Shown here: one piece after another, positions 9,539-16,137 of the stretch
How positions within the stretch are numbered: position 1 is the first letter of the stretch
Layout of the letters: every line of letters starts with the position of its first letter
Source: a virus
Reading direction: 5' to 3' (one strand)
IMG/VR virus record: IMGVR_UViG_3300035180_001245
Span: 1-21,139 of that record
Length of the DNA stretch: 21,139 bases
Notes under the pieces: generated by a model
Database searches by the model: none
Seen by the model: the letters and a program-made list of their open reading frames with translations, nothing else
What the model was told of the DNA's origin: nothing
Position numbers and translations under genes: made by a program

Positions 9539-11287
9539 ATGCCTATCGCTGGAAGTTATCGTCAATACAATCTACCTGAACTACACAAAAAGTGGAATCA
9601 GTGGCTCACGGGCATTAAGTCCGATGAGATGCGCGATGCTATGGCGGTTCTACTCGAAAACCAACATGCTTGGAACAAGAAAGAAGCTCCTGGACTTTTG
9701 AAGGAAGCTGTTACTACGTCAGACGTGGGTACATTCCAGAAGGTCATTCTTCCCGTCGTTCGCCGTGTGTTCCCAAGGCTTATCGCTCCTGAGCTAGTTG
9801 GTATGCAGCCAATGTCAGGACCTCATGGTCTGGCTATTTTCCTCAAGTATTTCTATGGCAATGCGTCCGACAATGACCAGATCCTTAAACCCCAGGGTAA
9901 CGTCGACGGTCGCAGAGTCAATTTCCGTGAGTACCAGGGAACACAGTGGATGGAAAAGACTGCTGCTGGCGCTCCAGCCAATACTATTACTTATGACTTC
10001 TCTGTACCTAATGTTGGCGCAACGTCTCCAGTCATCCTGCCTTCCTCTGCGGCTGGTGGTGGCGTTATCGCTCCCAATCCCACAGGCAACGCTTGGTTTG
10101 GTCCAGCCACTTTCCGTTTCAATGTCACCGTGACTAACCATGACTCCTCAACTGCAACCGACACAATCGTAGTTTACAATACTGCACCATATAACAGCTA
10201 CACGAGCAGCGGTCAGGTTCCTTCTTGGGCTATCAGGGCTGAGAAAGGCAATATCGCTGTGTCTTTCGGCTCCGCGCCTGATGCAGTTAACGCAGTCTCC
10301 TGCTCTGCTGCCCCAACTGACTACACTCTCGCTGGTCTGAAGTTCACTTTCCTGTGCAAGACTGACGGTACTATGACAGTTAATCCGCAGCCCGTGCCAT
10401 ATACTACGCTAGTCCCCAATGCTACCACGTCAAATGGCGTTTTCAACGATGCAGTTTTCATTGATTCTACTGGCTGCCCAATCATCGCTTCCAGGGGTCT
10501 TGAAAACCAGACTCCAGCAAGCCTTAGCGTCGCTTACGAAACAAAGCCTATCACAGCCGAGACCTTCAAACTGCAGGCTGCTTGGAGCCTAGAAGCAAAC
10601 CAGGACGTAGGTGCACTGCATGGTGAGTCCCTCGAAGAGATTCTCGCCAACCTACTTACTCAAGAGCTTATGAATGAGACAGACTACACCGTAGTCAATG
10701 ACCTTCTGTCTATCGCTGGTCTCGTTCAGACTTGGGGCAGGTATCCTGGCGTCATTACTGGTTTGTCTGGCTCAGGCACTACCTCAATGCCAGCTTTCCG
10801 TGGCAATCTCCAGGACCATTACCAGACCCTCATCATGGCTATGAACGACATGGCTAATGGCATTTTCACTCGTATTCTCCGTGGTCCTGCCAATTTCGCA
10901 GTCTGCGCTCCTGATGTTTCTGCTATCATCGAGAACATCAATGGCTTCAAGTCTGCTGAGATGGGCGACCTCGATAACGAGGCTGGCATTGTCAACGTCG
11001 GTAGCTATCAGTCCAAGTACAAGATTTACAAGGATGCTCGTCTACCAAAGGGCACTATGCTCATGGGTTACAAGGGCAAGGACGCTACCTCAACTGGCTA
11101 TGTGTTCGCACCGTACATCCCCGCCACCCTGTCTCCAGTCATCTGGAATCCAACCACTTATGCACAGTCCAGGATGATTATGACTAGGTTCGGTCGGACA
11201 ACCTTAATGGACGGGCAATTCTTCTATGGCCGGATTCTTGTTACTGAGAACGCTGGTAAAGCCACCTCAGATTTCAGCGCTGTATAA
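9539..11287 (+). CDS. Major capsid protein (T4 gp23-like, HK97 fold) with insertion domain
   Basis: 582 residues. Family marks: GTFQKVILPVVRRVFPRLIA then PELVGMQPMSGPHGLAIFLK (about residues 64-103), equivalent to the gp23 'RRAIPNLIAFDICGVQPMNSPTG' region, and a second conserved block EANQDVGALHGESLEEILAN (about 345-370) matching gp23 'ELAQDLRAVHGLDAEAEL'. Between them (about 145-325) is a Thr/Ser/Pro/Gly-rich beta-like insertion, probably a surface domain. Predicted maturation cut is LKE/A at residues 56/57, just before the conserved core as in T4. Start at ATG 9539, preceded by AGAAGGAGG; the in-frame ATG at 9455 overlaps the scaffold gene and has no good site. Codons end in C more often than in neighbours, as expected for a highly expressed gene. 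Followed by a strong terminator. Confidence 0.95.
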   Translation: MPIAGSYRQYNLPELHKKWNQWLTGIKSDEMRDAMAVLLENQHAWNKKEAPGLLKEAVTTSDVGTFQKVILPVVRRVFPRLIAPELVGMQPMSGPHGLAIFLKYFYGNASDNDQILKPQGNVDGRRVNFREYQGTQWMEKTAAGAPANTITYDFSVPNVGATSPVILPSSAAGGGVIAPNPTGNAWFGPATFRFNVTVTNHDSSTATDTIVVYNTAPYNSYTSSGQVPSWAIRAEKGNIAVSFGSAPDAVNAVSCSAAPTDYTLAGLKFTFLCKTDGTMTVNPQPVPYTTLVPNATTSNGVFNDAVFIDSTGCPIIASRGLENQTPASLSVAYETKPITAETFKLQAAWSLEANQDVGALHGESLEEILANLLTQELMNETDYTVVNDLLSIAGLVQTWGRYPGVITGLSGSGTTSMPAFRGNLQDHYQTLIMAMNDMANGIFTRILRGPANFAVCAPDVSAIIENINGFKSAEMGDLDNEAGIVNVGSYQSKYKIYKDARLPKGTMLMGYKGKDATSTGYVFAPYIPATLSPVIWNPTTYAQSRMIMTRFGRTTLMDGQFFYGRILVTENAGKATSDFSAV

Positions 11288-11310
11288 CAACAACAAGGGG
11301 TTTCACGCAT

Positions 11311-11341
11311 AGGGGCGGTCGCAAGACCGCCTCTTTTTTTG
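11311..11341 (+). terminator. Strong intrinsic terminator after major capsid gene
   Basis: Ten-pair stem: AGGGGCGGTC (11311-11320), GCAA tetraloop, GACCGCCTCT (11325-11334) with one G-T pair, then a run of T to 11340. Followed by GTACC as at two other terminators of the window. Confidence 0.92.
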
Positions 11342-11407
11342 TACCTTGTTGGACAATTTTATTCACTCAAATCTTTAAGTCAATTTTCGCTATTATAGTT
11401 GCGGATA

Positions 11408-11425
11408 GAATATACTTTGGGAGGT
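11408..11425 (+). promoter_or_regulatory. GAATATACTT motif before zinc-finger endonuclease gene
   Basis: GAATATACTTTGGGAGG overlaps the ribosome binding site GGGAGG of the gene at 11431. If TATACT were a normal -10, the transcript would begin at or after that site, so either initiation spacing differs for the phage polymerase or this copy is not used for this gene. It may be the relic of the promoter split by island insertion. Confidence 0.35.
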
Positions 11426-11430
11426 TCCAA

Positions 11431-13197
11431 ATGACAAACAGACTTTGTAAAATATGTCACAAAGAAATTCCTGAAACGATGGGAAAGCGTGCTGTCACTT
11501 GTGGGTCTAAAGAATGCTTGCTACAGGTCAAGCGCACACGACAGGCGCAAACAAAAGTCTGCCCACAGTGCCATAAAGAGTTTCAGACAAAAACAGCAAA
11601 AAGCATTTATTGCAGTCGGTATTGCAAAAACGTAGCTCGTTATTTAGCTGGTAAAGATCGAGCACCGAAGAAGTGTGAAAGATGTGGGGGAATGTTTTTT
11701 TCAAGACCTGGCTCCTCTCGAACACTGTGTCAAGAATGTTTTACTGATAAAAGTCGATTGCAAAAAGAAGAGTTAGATAAGAAGCTAGCAAAGTTTGAAG
11801 GACAAGAAAGCGTTACCTGTCGCATTTGTAATGCTTTGTTCTTGAGTGGCGAAATAACTGGCAAACACCTAAAAAAACATAATTTGACACCAAGTCAATA
11901 TAAAGAGCAATTTGGCGAAGATTCGTTATGGTCAAGCACTAGACGACAAGTAAAGCTAGAGCAATTAAATCGGGCTCGACAGAAACGAGCAAAGCCCGAA
12001 GTGACTAGGACTTGTGCCTTTTGTGGGAAACCGCTCTCACCAACGCAAGACGCTAGCGTTAGCACATGCTCTGCCGCTTGTGGGTATGCTCTGCGAAAAC
12101 AGAAAACCGCAGAACGTATTAGATATTGTAAGGTTTGTAACAAACCTATAGACTTTAGCCCAGGACACCGAGATAGACGAGCAACAACGTGTTCTGAGGA
12201 GTGCGCTCGACTAGCAATCGGAATGAGAAAACCAACATTGAGGGTGTGTGAGTGCTGCGGCAAAACGTTTGAAAGTCGAGCGTCAAAAGCTTCTGCTTGC
12301 CCAGAGTGTCAATCAAAACTGCATCAATTAAAGGACGGTAGAGTTGTCAAGACTTGCGTTCGATGCGGTCGTGAGTTTTTATCTACATCCGAATCTAACG
12401 ACCTCTGTAAAAAATGTTTTCTTTCTCCTGAATCAAAACCTGAAAGGGTTATAGACGACCCAATTGAATGCAAGATTTGTCATCAAAAGTTTTCAGGCAT
12501 TATTACTACCTCACATCTTAAAACTCATGCAATGACGCAAGAACAGTACAAGGCAGCCTACGGTCCTCTGTCAGTAATGACAAGTGCTGTTAGAAATCGA
12601 TTGAATAAGCACAATCCCAAATTTGACGATACACACATCAAGGCACGTGAAGAAGCGTTACGGAAATACGAAGAGTTGCAGCCCAAATGTACTTTTTGTC
12701 ATAAGCTATTGCCATTGAAAAAATTTATGCAAAACTATAGTCGCAAAAAACCAGGAAGCAAATGGGAAGACAAGCCTAGATTTTGTAGCACTAAGTGTCG
12801 AGGTTCGTATTATATCAGTGACGAGTTTCGCAAAATTGCTCCTCACAAGTATTTAAGACCTCGGAGCAAGGGTGAGAAGGCAGTAGAGCAATGGCTTCGT
12901 ACCAACTTTCCCACATTGGAGCTAATAACAAATGACAGAACACAGCTAAAACCGTATGAATTAGACATCTATTTACCTCAGCAAAAGATAGGTATCGAAT
13001 ATCAAGGCAGACAGCACTTTCTACCTGTTTTTGGAGAAAAACGATTTCAGAAATCAATAGAAACTGATGCAAAAAAAGTGGCGCTTGCCGCTGAAAAGGG
13101 CATCACGCTAATTATTATAGATGGCAGAATCAAGTCTTTTGACGAGCAGATAGCACCGCTCAAAGCAGCATTAGCCTCTGTTCTTCCCCCCTCTTGA
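11431..13197 (+). CDS. Putative homing endonuclease: ten zinc-binding modules plus Vsr/EDxHD-type nuclease domain
   Basis: 588 residues. Ten cysteine modules are visible: C6/C9/C24/C29, C44/C47/C61/C65, C82/C85/C100/C103, C130/C133/H146/H150, C195/C198/C213/C217, C233/C236/C254/C258, C273/C276/C290/C293, C309/C312/C326/C329, C347/C350/H362/H366 and C420/C423/C452/C456. The two C2H2 modules share HLK-H-(L/M)T---Y---(F/Y)G, a pattern like MucR/Ros zinc fingers. The C-terminal domain (about 479-585) reads SKGEKAVEQWL, PYELDIYLP, IGIEYQGRQHF and ETDAKK, giving E482, D512, H529 and D546 in the order described for EDxHD (Vsr-like, I-Bth0305I type) nucleases. Start ATG 11431 with GGGAGG. Likely a free-standing mobile endonuclease lodged after the capsid gene, the zinc modules probably reading DNA. 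Family of the nuclease fairly sure; mobility inferred. Confidence 0.85.
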   Translation: MTNRLCKICHKEIPETMGKRAVTCGSKECLLQVKRTRQAQTKVCPQCHKEFQTKTAKSIYCSRYCKNVARYLAGKDRAPKKCERCGGMFFSRPGSSRTLCQECFTDKSRLQKEELDKKLAKFEGQESVTCRICNALFLSGEITGKHLKKHNLTPSQYKEQFGEDSLWSSTRRQVKLEQLNRARQKRAKPEVTRTCAFCGKPLSPTQDASVSTCSAACGYALRKQKTAERIRYCKVCNKPIDFSPGHRDRRATTCSEECARLAIGMRKPTLRVCECCGKTFESRASKASACPECQSKLHQLKDGRVVKTCVRCGREFLSTSESNDLCKKCFLSPESKPERVIDDPIECKICHQKFSGIITTSHLKTHAMTQEQYKAAYGPLSVMTSAVRNRLNKHNPKFDDTHIKAREEALRKYEELQPKCTFCHKLLPLKKFMQNYSRKKPGSKWEDKPRFCSTKCRGSYYISDEFRKIAPHKYLRPRSKGEKAVEQWLRTNFPTLELITNDRTQLKPYELDIYLPQQKIGIEYQGRQHFLPVFGEKRFQKSIETDAKKVALAAEKGITLIIIDGRIKSFDEQIAPLKAALASVLPPS

Positions 13198-13201
13198 ATA
13201 A

Positions 13202-13290
13202 ATGGAAAAGCCTCCCTGCTAGATATTGGGAGGCTTCGCCGTGGTGCGGAGGAGGGAGGTTCCTGTAATTACTTTGGTCGAGGTACTTCC
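13202..13290. repeat. Copy A of an 89-base near-identical repeat (3' end of minus-strand cassette)
   Basis: Matches 16243-16331 with about five mismatches as read. It contains the minus-strand terminator hairpin, a GGAGGGAGG stretch and the last codons (VPRPK) of the small minus-strand gene. Confidence 0.95.
13203..13236 (-). terminator. Minus-strand intrinsic terminator of small cassette A
   Basis: On the minus strand AAGCCTCCC (13236-13228) pairs with GGGAGGCTT (13216-13208), followed by TTTTCC. There is no T run on the + side, so it serves the minus-strand gene at 13269-13478 rather than the convergent endonuclease gene. Confidence 0.75.
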
Positions 13291-13478
13291 CTAGCCACTA
13301 TTTCAAAATATCTACTGTCCTTGTTGACGGGCTTAGTAGTGCCGTCCAAACGAGGGTAGAGTTTAGCAAGATCCCAGTTGTTTTGAATATCCTCTTCAAT
13401 ACTTCTAAGAAATTCTGCCATTTCTTTATCTGTCATTTTGCTAAGTACTACATACACTGTCCTCTTTGTTTTGGACAT
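13269..13478 (-). CDS. Small protein of unknown function, cassette copy A
   Basis: 69 residues, not recognised. Paralogue of the product of 16310-16525: both begin MxKxK, share a helical middle (K-T--EM--FL--IE-DI-NNW) and end in EVPRPK. Mixed charge, no signal peptide or membrane segment. AGGAG lies nine bases before ATG 13478. The gene has its own promoter (13501-13530) and terminator (13203-13236), and runs against the late genes, like a moron cassette. It is convergent with the endonuclease gene ending at 13197. Conservation between the two copies supports a real protein. Confidence 0.8.
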   Translation of the reverse strand: MSKTKRTVYVVLSKMTDKEMAEFLRSIEEDIQNNWDLAKLYPRLDGTTKPVNKDSRYFEIVAREVPRPK

Positions 13479-13500
13479 CTGCGCATCTCCTCACGCCGAG

Positions 13501-13530
13501 AGTATAGCACAAACTTTTGGACATTGACTC
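13501..13530 (-). promoter_or_regulatory. Island promoter P1 (GAGTCAAT box, 16 bases, TATACT), minus strand
   Basis: Read on the minus strand: TTTCGAGTCAAT (box at 13530-13523), 16 bases ending TGTGC, TATACT (13506-13501). TGC before TATACT is an extended -10. No sigma70-like TTGACA at the right spacing; the box takes its place. Drives the gene starting at 13478. Confidence 0.75.
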
Positions 13531-13565
13531 GAAATTTGAGTTTTAAGACGAAAGCAGTAAAAAGC

Positions 13566-13595
13566 GAGTCAATGTAGCCTGTCCTCTGTTATAAT
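13566..13595 (+). promoter_or_regulatory. Island promoter P6 (GAGTCAAT box, 16 bases, TATAAT), plus strand
   Basis: GAGTCAAT 13566-13573, 16 bases, TATAAT 13590-13595. Divergent from P1; their boxes form an inverted repeat with a roughly 35-base loop. Drives the small-gene operon 13615-15778. Confidence 0.75.
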
Positions 13596-13614
13596 AGCGA
13601 TGAAGGAGGTACAC

Positions 13615-13926
13615 GTGCGTCATAAAGAGCCAGAATACGAAAAGAAGTTCATTCCGCCAACAGCAGAGGGACATTATGTTTGGGTAGCCCATTGGTTTGG
13701 ACGTTGGCGTTGTAGATGGCCAAAAATTTTGGCGGCGGAATGGACTGGCAATATGTCTTTCAGACCGTGGTGTCGATGGTTTATCTCTACGCGCCCAGTA
13801 TTTGTAACCTGGGCTGAAGCAAGGAAAAAGGCTGAGCAGGAACGGCAACGCATGGAGGAACGCAAAAGAAAACGTGGCAACAAGAATAGGCTGCTAGAAT
13901 TATTCTTGCAAAAAGTATGGAAGTGA
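13615..13926 (+). CDS. Small basic protein of unknown function, first gene of island operon
   Basis: 103 residues, not recognised. Trp/Arg-rich middle (WVAHWFGRWRCRW, WCRWF) and a long Lys/Arg/Glu helix at the end (about residues 65-100), suggesting a soluble nucleic-acid- or protein-binding protein, but this is only composition. Start taken as GTG 13615 because AGGAGGT lies at 13604-13610 just upstream; the in-frame ATG at 13600 precedes the Shine-Dalgarno site and sits about five bases after the -10, so it cannot be used. Stop TGA is three bases before the next ATG. Confidence 0.7.
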   Translation: MRHKEPEYEKKFIPPTAEGHYVWVAHWFGRWRCRWPKILAAEWTGNMSFRPWCRWFISTRPVFVTWAEARKKAEQERQRMEERKRKRGNKNRLLELFLQKVWK

Positions 13927-13929
13927 CAG

Positions 13930-14181
13930 ATGAAGCAGAATAACGGGGGCAGGGAATGTGCTGGTGATGTTATGAACTATTTATTGCAGAGGCACCGGAT
14001 AGACGGTAAGGCGATGAAAATGTACGAGGTTACGGTGAAAAAGGCTCTTGGCATGGCTGAAGATTGCCGGAAGGTGAGAGACTGGGAGGGCGTCGTAATT
14101 TGGACGGAAACGGCGAAAGCTGCAGCGACCTATCTCGCCGAACTAGAGAAGCAGGAAAGAACGCAGAAGAGCCAAGACTAG
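13930..14181 (+). CDS. Small helical protein of unknown function
   Basis: 83 residues, not recognised. Mostly helical with alternating Lys/Glu and Ala (YEVTVKKALGMAEDCRKVRD, AKAAATYLAELEKQERTQKS). No membrane segment. It starts three bases after the stop of the previous gene with only a weak ribosome site, so translational coupling is likely. Second gene of the operon driven from P6. Confidence 0.65.
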   Translation: MKQNNGGRECAGDVMNYLLQRHRIDGKAMKMYEVTVKKALGMAEDCRKVRDWEGVVIWTETAKAAATYLAELEKQERTQKSQD

Positions 14182-14263
14182 CCTTGAGTGTGATTAGAGT
14201 TATAAAGAGTACGAATGATACTTTAAGGAGACGAAGCAGGCAATGCTTGATGTGGAGAAGAAA

Positions 14264-14659
14264 ATGAGCGAGAAACCTAAAGTCACGCGCACTGAACGGG
14301 GTTGGGGTGGACATTTTATTGGAGTGAGCCGTTGTCGCTTCAGACGAAATACTTTGCTAGAATGCGGCGAAGAAAGAATCGTAGTTTCCACAGTCGGGGC
14401 GGCTACGGAAGACCATGGAGATGAGGAACAGTTCAGCACAATAGGTCTAGACCGATATTATGAGACGGCGGCATTCCGAGCCGTAAAGTCTGGCATTTAT
14501 TGGGAGGCTGACGTGACGAAGCAGGTTCCCTTCAAGGGCAACTGGTATATCTCTACGTTGTCGGAGACCTCTGACGCGGAAGCCAACGATATGCACGAAG
14601 CGGTAGTGGCAGAGCTTACCGAACAGCTACAGAATCGTGCACGAAGGAGGAGAGCATGA
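14264..14659 (+). CDS. Phage protein of unknown function, tandem paralogue 1 (FRRNTLLE family)
   Basis: 131 residues. Signature blocks: TERGWGGHFIGVSRCRFRRN, TLLECGEERIVVSTVG, RYYETAAFRA, GIYWEADVTKQVPFKGNW, ANDMHEAVVAELTEQL. From memory this resembles a widespread family of uncharacterised phage proteins; no function is known to me. Beta-rich in the first two thirds, then a helix ending in Arg-rich RARRRR. The start at ATG 14264 (MSEKPKVTRTERGW) lines up with the paralogue start MSENKVTRTERGW and has GGAG seven bases upstream; ATG 14243 is an alternative with AAGGAG further away. Stop overlaps the next start (ATGA at 14656). Confidence 0.8.
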   Translation: MSEKPKVTRTERGWGGHFIGVSRCRFRRNTLLECGEERIVVSTVGAATEDHGDEEQFSTIGLDRYYETAAFRAVKSGIYWEADVTKQVPFKGNWYISTLSETSDAEANDMHEAVVAELTEQLQNRARRRRA

Positions 14660-14768
14660 GCGAGAATAAAGTTACGCGCACTGAACGGGGTTGGGATGAG
14701 CATTTTATTGAAACGAGTCACTGCCATTTCAGACGAAATACTTTGCTAGAATGCGGCGAAGAAAGAAT
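14339..14768 (+). repeat. 41-base identical segments in tandem paralogous genes
   Basis: Bases 14339-14379 and 14728-14768 are identical as read (from TTCAGACGAAATACTTTGCT to GAAGAAAGAAT), 389 bases apart, inside two homologous genes. An AAGGAGACGAAGCAG segment is also shared by 14224-14238 and 15027-15041, so the duplicated unit seems to include leader sequence. Confidence 0.9.
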
Positions 14769-15060
14769 TGTAGTCGTCACGATTGGAACCCCAGACGGCG
14801 GTGAGCAGGAAAAAGGGTGTGGGCATTATGAGACTATGGCTTTTAAGGCTAAAAAGGTCGGCATATATTGGGGGGCAGACAGGACGAAGAAGGTCAACTT
14901 TAAGGGCAACCGACATATACCTAGAGAGTACTTTCACCCCTCGCCGGAAACCGTCAATTTAGAGGCAAATAACATGCACGAGGCTGTCGTAGCAGAAATT
15001 AGCGAACGGCTACTGCGCCGTGCACAAAGGAGACGAAGCAGCCATGCTCATGCTGGATAA
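14656..15060 (+). CDS. Phage protein of unknown function, tandem paralogue 2 (FRRNTLLE family)
   Basis: 134 residues. Product of a tandem duplication of the previous gene: TERGWDEHFIETSHCHFRRN, TLLECGEERIVVVTIG, YETMAFKAKKVGIYWGAD, MHEAVVAEI. It lacks some residues between the beta blocks, and the second half has diverged (HIPREYFHPSPE). ATG 14656 overlaps the preceding stop and has GGAGG at 14646-14650. Its last 17 bases overlap the next gene. Divergence in one half with near identity in the other suggests either partial gene conversion or relaxed selection on the end. Confidence 0.8.
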   Translation: MSENKVTRTERGWDEHFIETSHCHFRRNTLLECGEERIVVVTIGTPDGGEQEKGCGHYETMAFKAKKVGIYWGADRTKKVNFKGNRHIPREYFHPSPETVNLEANNMHEAVVAEISERLLRRAQRRRSSHAHAG

Positions 15061-15295
15061 AGAAACGAGGATAGCAAAGTTCCACGAGGAACTTAAGCAG
15101 CTAAATTGTGATAAAGAAACTGCACACGTCATTTCGGACTATTTTCTTTTGAAGATGTTACTACTTTTGGGCCACGAAGATGTGGTTGATGCTTGGCTAG
15201 AAGAAGAACGTACTTACAAATGGTGGAAACGCATGGATAACAAAGGAATTACAGAACGTGTTAAGGATTACTTAACAACTAACTCAAAGGAGTAA
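15044..15295 (+). CDS. Small acidic helical protein of unknown function
   Basis: About 83 residues from ATG 15044 (or 81 from ATG 15050). Not recognised. Helical, with a hydrophobic segment DYFLLKMLLLLG too short for a confident membrane span, then charged DVVDAWLEEERTYKWWKR. AAAGGAG at 15026-15032 lies upstream; an in-frame GTG at 15020 precedes it and is less likely. Overlaps the end of paralogue 2. Fifth gene of the operon. Confidence 0.65.
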   Translation: MLMLDKETRIAKFHEELKQLNCDKETAHVISDYFLLKMLLLLGHEDVVDAWLEEERTYKWWKRMDNKGITERVKDYLTTNSKE

Positions 15296-15307
15296 GAGGA
15301 GATAAAG

Positions 15308-15526
15308 ATGCGGATTAAGGTGGGTTCTTATGAGTATTCTCCGTTTTATTACTTCAAGGACTTTGGCGATGATCCTACTGTGTATGATGTAATATTGGAT
15401 TTACCTAAAGAAAAGGTGAAGAAGTTTCAAAGAATTTTTCGAGAGTTTAGGGCTATGCAAGACGAGTTGGAGTCTTTGTGTAGCATTAGTAATAGAAAAC
15501 GATTCACAACGACGCATAGAAGGTGA
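15308..15526 (+). CDS. Small protein of unknown function
   Basis: 72 residues, not recognised. Aromatic N-terminus (YEYSPFYYFKDFGDDPTVYD) followed by a helix (KEKVKKFQRIFREFRAMQDE). Two ribosome-site-like stretches (AAAGGAG, AGAGGAG) precede ATG 15308. Twelve bases after the previous stop. Confidence 0.65.
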   Translation: MRIKVGSYEYSPFYYFKDFGDDPTVYDVILDLPKEKVKKFQRIFREFRAMQDELESLCSISNRKRFTTTHRR

Positions 15527-15541
15527 AAATGGTTTTTTAAC

Positions 15542-15778
15542 ATGGACACAATGCTAGTCAGACGACACACAGGATATAAAGACAAAAACGGGAAACCTAT
15601 TATAGAAGGGGACACGCTACAGGGCTGGTTCGCGGCTCCGTGGGATAACGAGCAACCCATTCTCAGGAACTTCCGTGTGTGTAAAGAGTCGGGTCGCTGG
15701 TGGTGTCATGGGGTAGAAACACAGGAAGAGGATGATTTTCTATCGAATATGTTATACTTAGAACACAAGTCCACTTAA
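15542..15778 (+). CDS. Mini YopX-like protein
   Basis: 78 residues. The N-terminus RRHTGYKDKNGKPIIEGDTL closely matches the opening of YopX-domain phage proteins ('yTGLKDKNGKEIYEGDIV'), a family common in phages of Gram-positive bacteria, function unknown. Full YopX proteins are usually longer, and the conserved later part is not evident here, so this is a shortened member or only the first subdomain. The start may be ATG 15542 or 15551; the ribosome site is weak. Last gene of the operon, followed by the terminator at 15806. Confidence 0.7.
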   Translation: MDTMLVRRHTGYKDKNGKPIIEGDTLQGWFAAPWDNEQPILRNFRVCKESGRWWCHGVETQEEDDFLSNMLYLEHKST

Positions 15779-15805
15779 CAAGGTCGCAGACCCAGGTGAA
15801 AACCG

Positions 15806-15846
15806 AAAGGTCCCCCAAAGTACTTAGTAGGGGGACCTTTCTTGTT
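15806..15846 (+). terminator. Intrinsic terminator of island operon
   Basis: Perfect 11-pair stem AAAGGTCCCCC (15806-15816) with GGGGGACCTTT (15830-15840), then CTTGTTG. Ends the operon that began at P6. Confidence 0.85.
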
Positions 15847-15911
15847 GTAGCTCAGGTGTAGCAGCCGACTAACGAACACCTATATTAGCGTTAACTAGCG
15901 TTTTGGTGTGG

Positions 15912-15976
15912 TATAATATAACAGATAATTAGGATTTTTGCAAACAAGAGACGGGTTTATAGACCCGTCTTTTTTG
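15912..15976 (+). ncRNA. Candidate short RNA (promoter directly followed by terminator)
   Basis: TATAAT at 15912-15917 with an imperfect -35 (TTAACT 15891-15896). About 30 bases downstream a perfect hairpin AGACGGGT (15949-15956) / ACCCGTCT (15963-15970) is followed by TTTTTT. The expected transcript is about 53 bases with no ORF. The GAGTCAAT box is absent here. Confidence 0.45.
15949..15976 (+). terminator. Intrinsic terminator
   Basis: Eight-pair perfect stem with six-base loop TTATAG and a T run (15970-15975). Confidence 0.88.
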
Positions 15977-16044
15977 TGTTTCGAGCAGTTCAACTACGTA
16001 GCAATCCTCGGTAGTTCGATTTTTGTGTGTTATAAAACGTGTTA

Positions 16045-16131
16045 GAAAAGGTGTTGGGGGGCTTCGAGGAGAAGAGTGAGGACGAAGCCCCCCATGGAGG
16101 TAGGAGGCAGCAAGGTGGAGGTCCTTGCTAC
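16045..16131 (-). ncRNA. Candidate structured small RNA with repeated anti-Shine-Dalgarno segments
   Basis: Promoter P3 points at this stretch and there is no usable ORF. From the expected start near 16131 the minus-strand RNA begins with hairpin 1 (stem AGCAAGG/CCUUGCU, 16129-16109, loop ACCUCCA), then an unpaired GCCUCCUACCUCCAU, then hairpin 2 with an 11-pair GC-rich stem (CGAAGCCCCCC / GGGGGGCUUCG, 16093-16056) and pyrimidine loop UCCUCACUCUUCUCCU. CCUCC occurs three times and UCCUC/CUCCU occur in the last loop, all complementary to GGAGG/AGGAG ribosome sites. The 3' end is uncertain: only UUUUCU about ten bases after hairpin 2. Confidence 0.42.
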
Positions 16132-16137
16132 GGGGTA

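Noticed and set aside
9914-9926. GAGTCAAT in the capsid gene
   Set aside because: No TATAMT 16 bases downstream, and inside conserved coding sequence.
11377-11397. AAGTCAAT followed by TATTATAG upstream of the zinc-finger gene, resembling the island promoters
   Set aside because: No TATAMT at 16 bases on either strand; could be a decayed promoter but is not supported as active.
16045-16098. 17-codon ORF (MGGFVLTLLLEAPQHLF) on the minus strand, leader-peptide-like
   Set aside because: Preceded by CCTCC-rich sequence instead of a Shine-Dalgarno site, and mostly inside the hairpin stem and loop.
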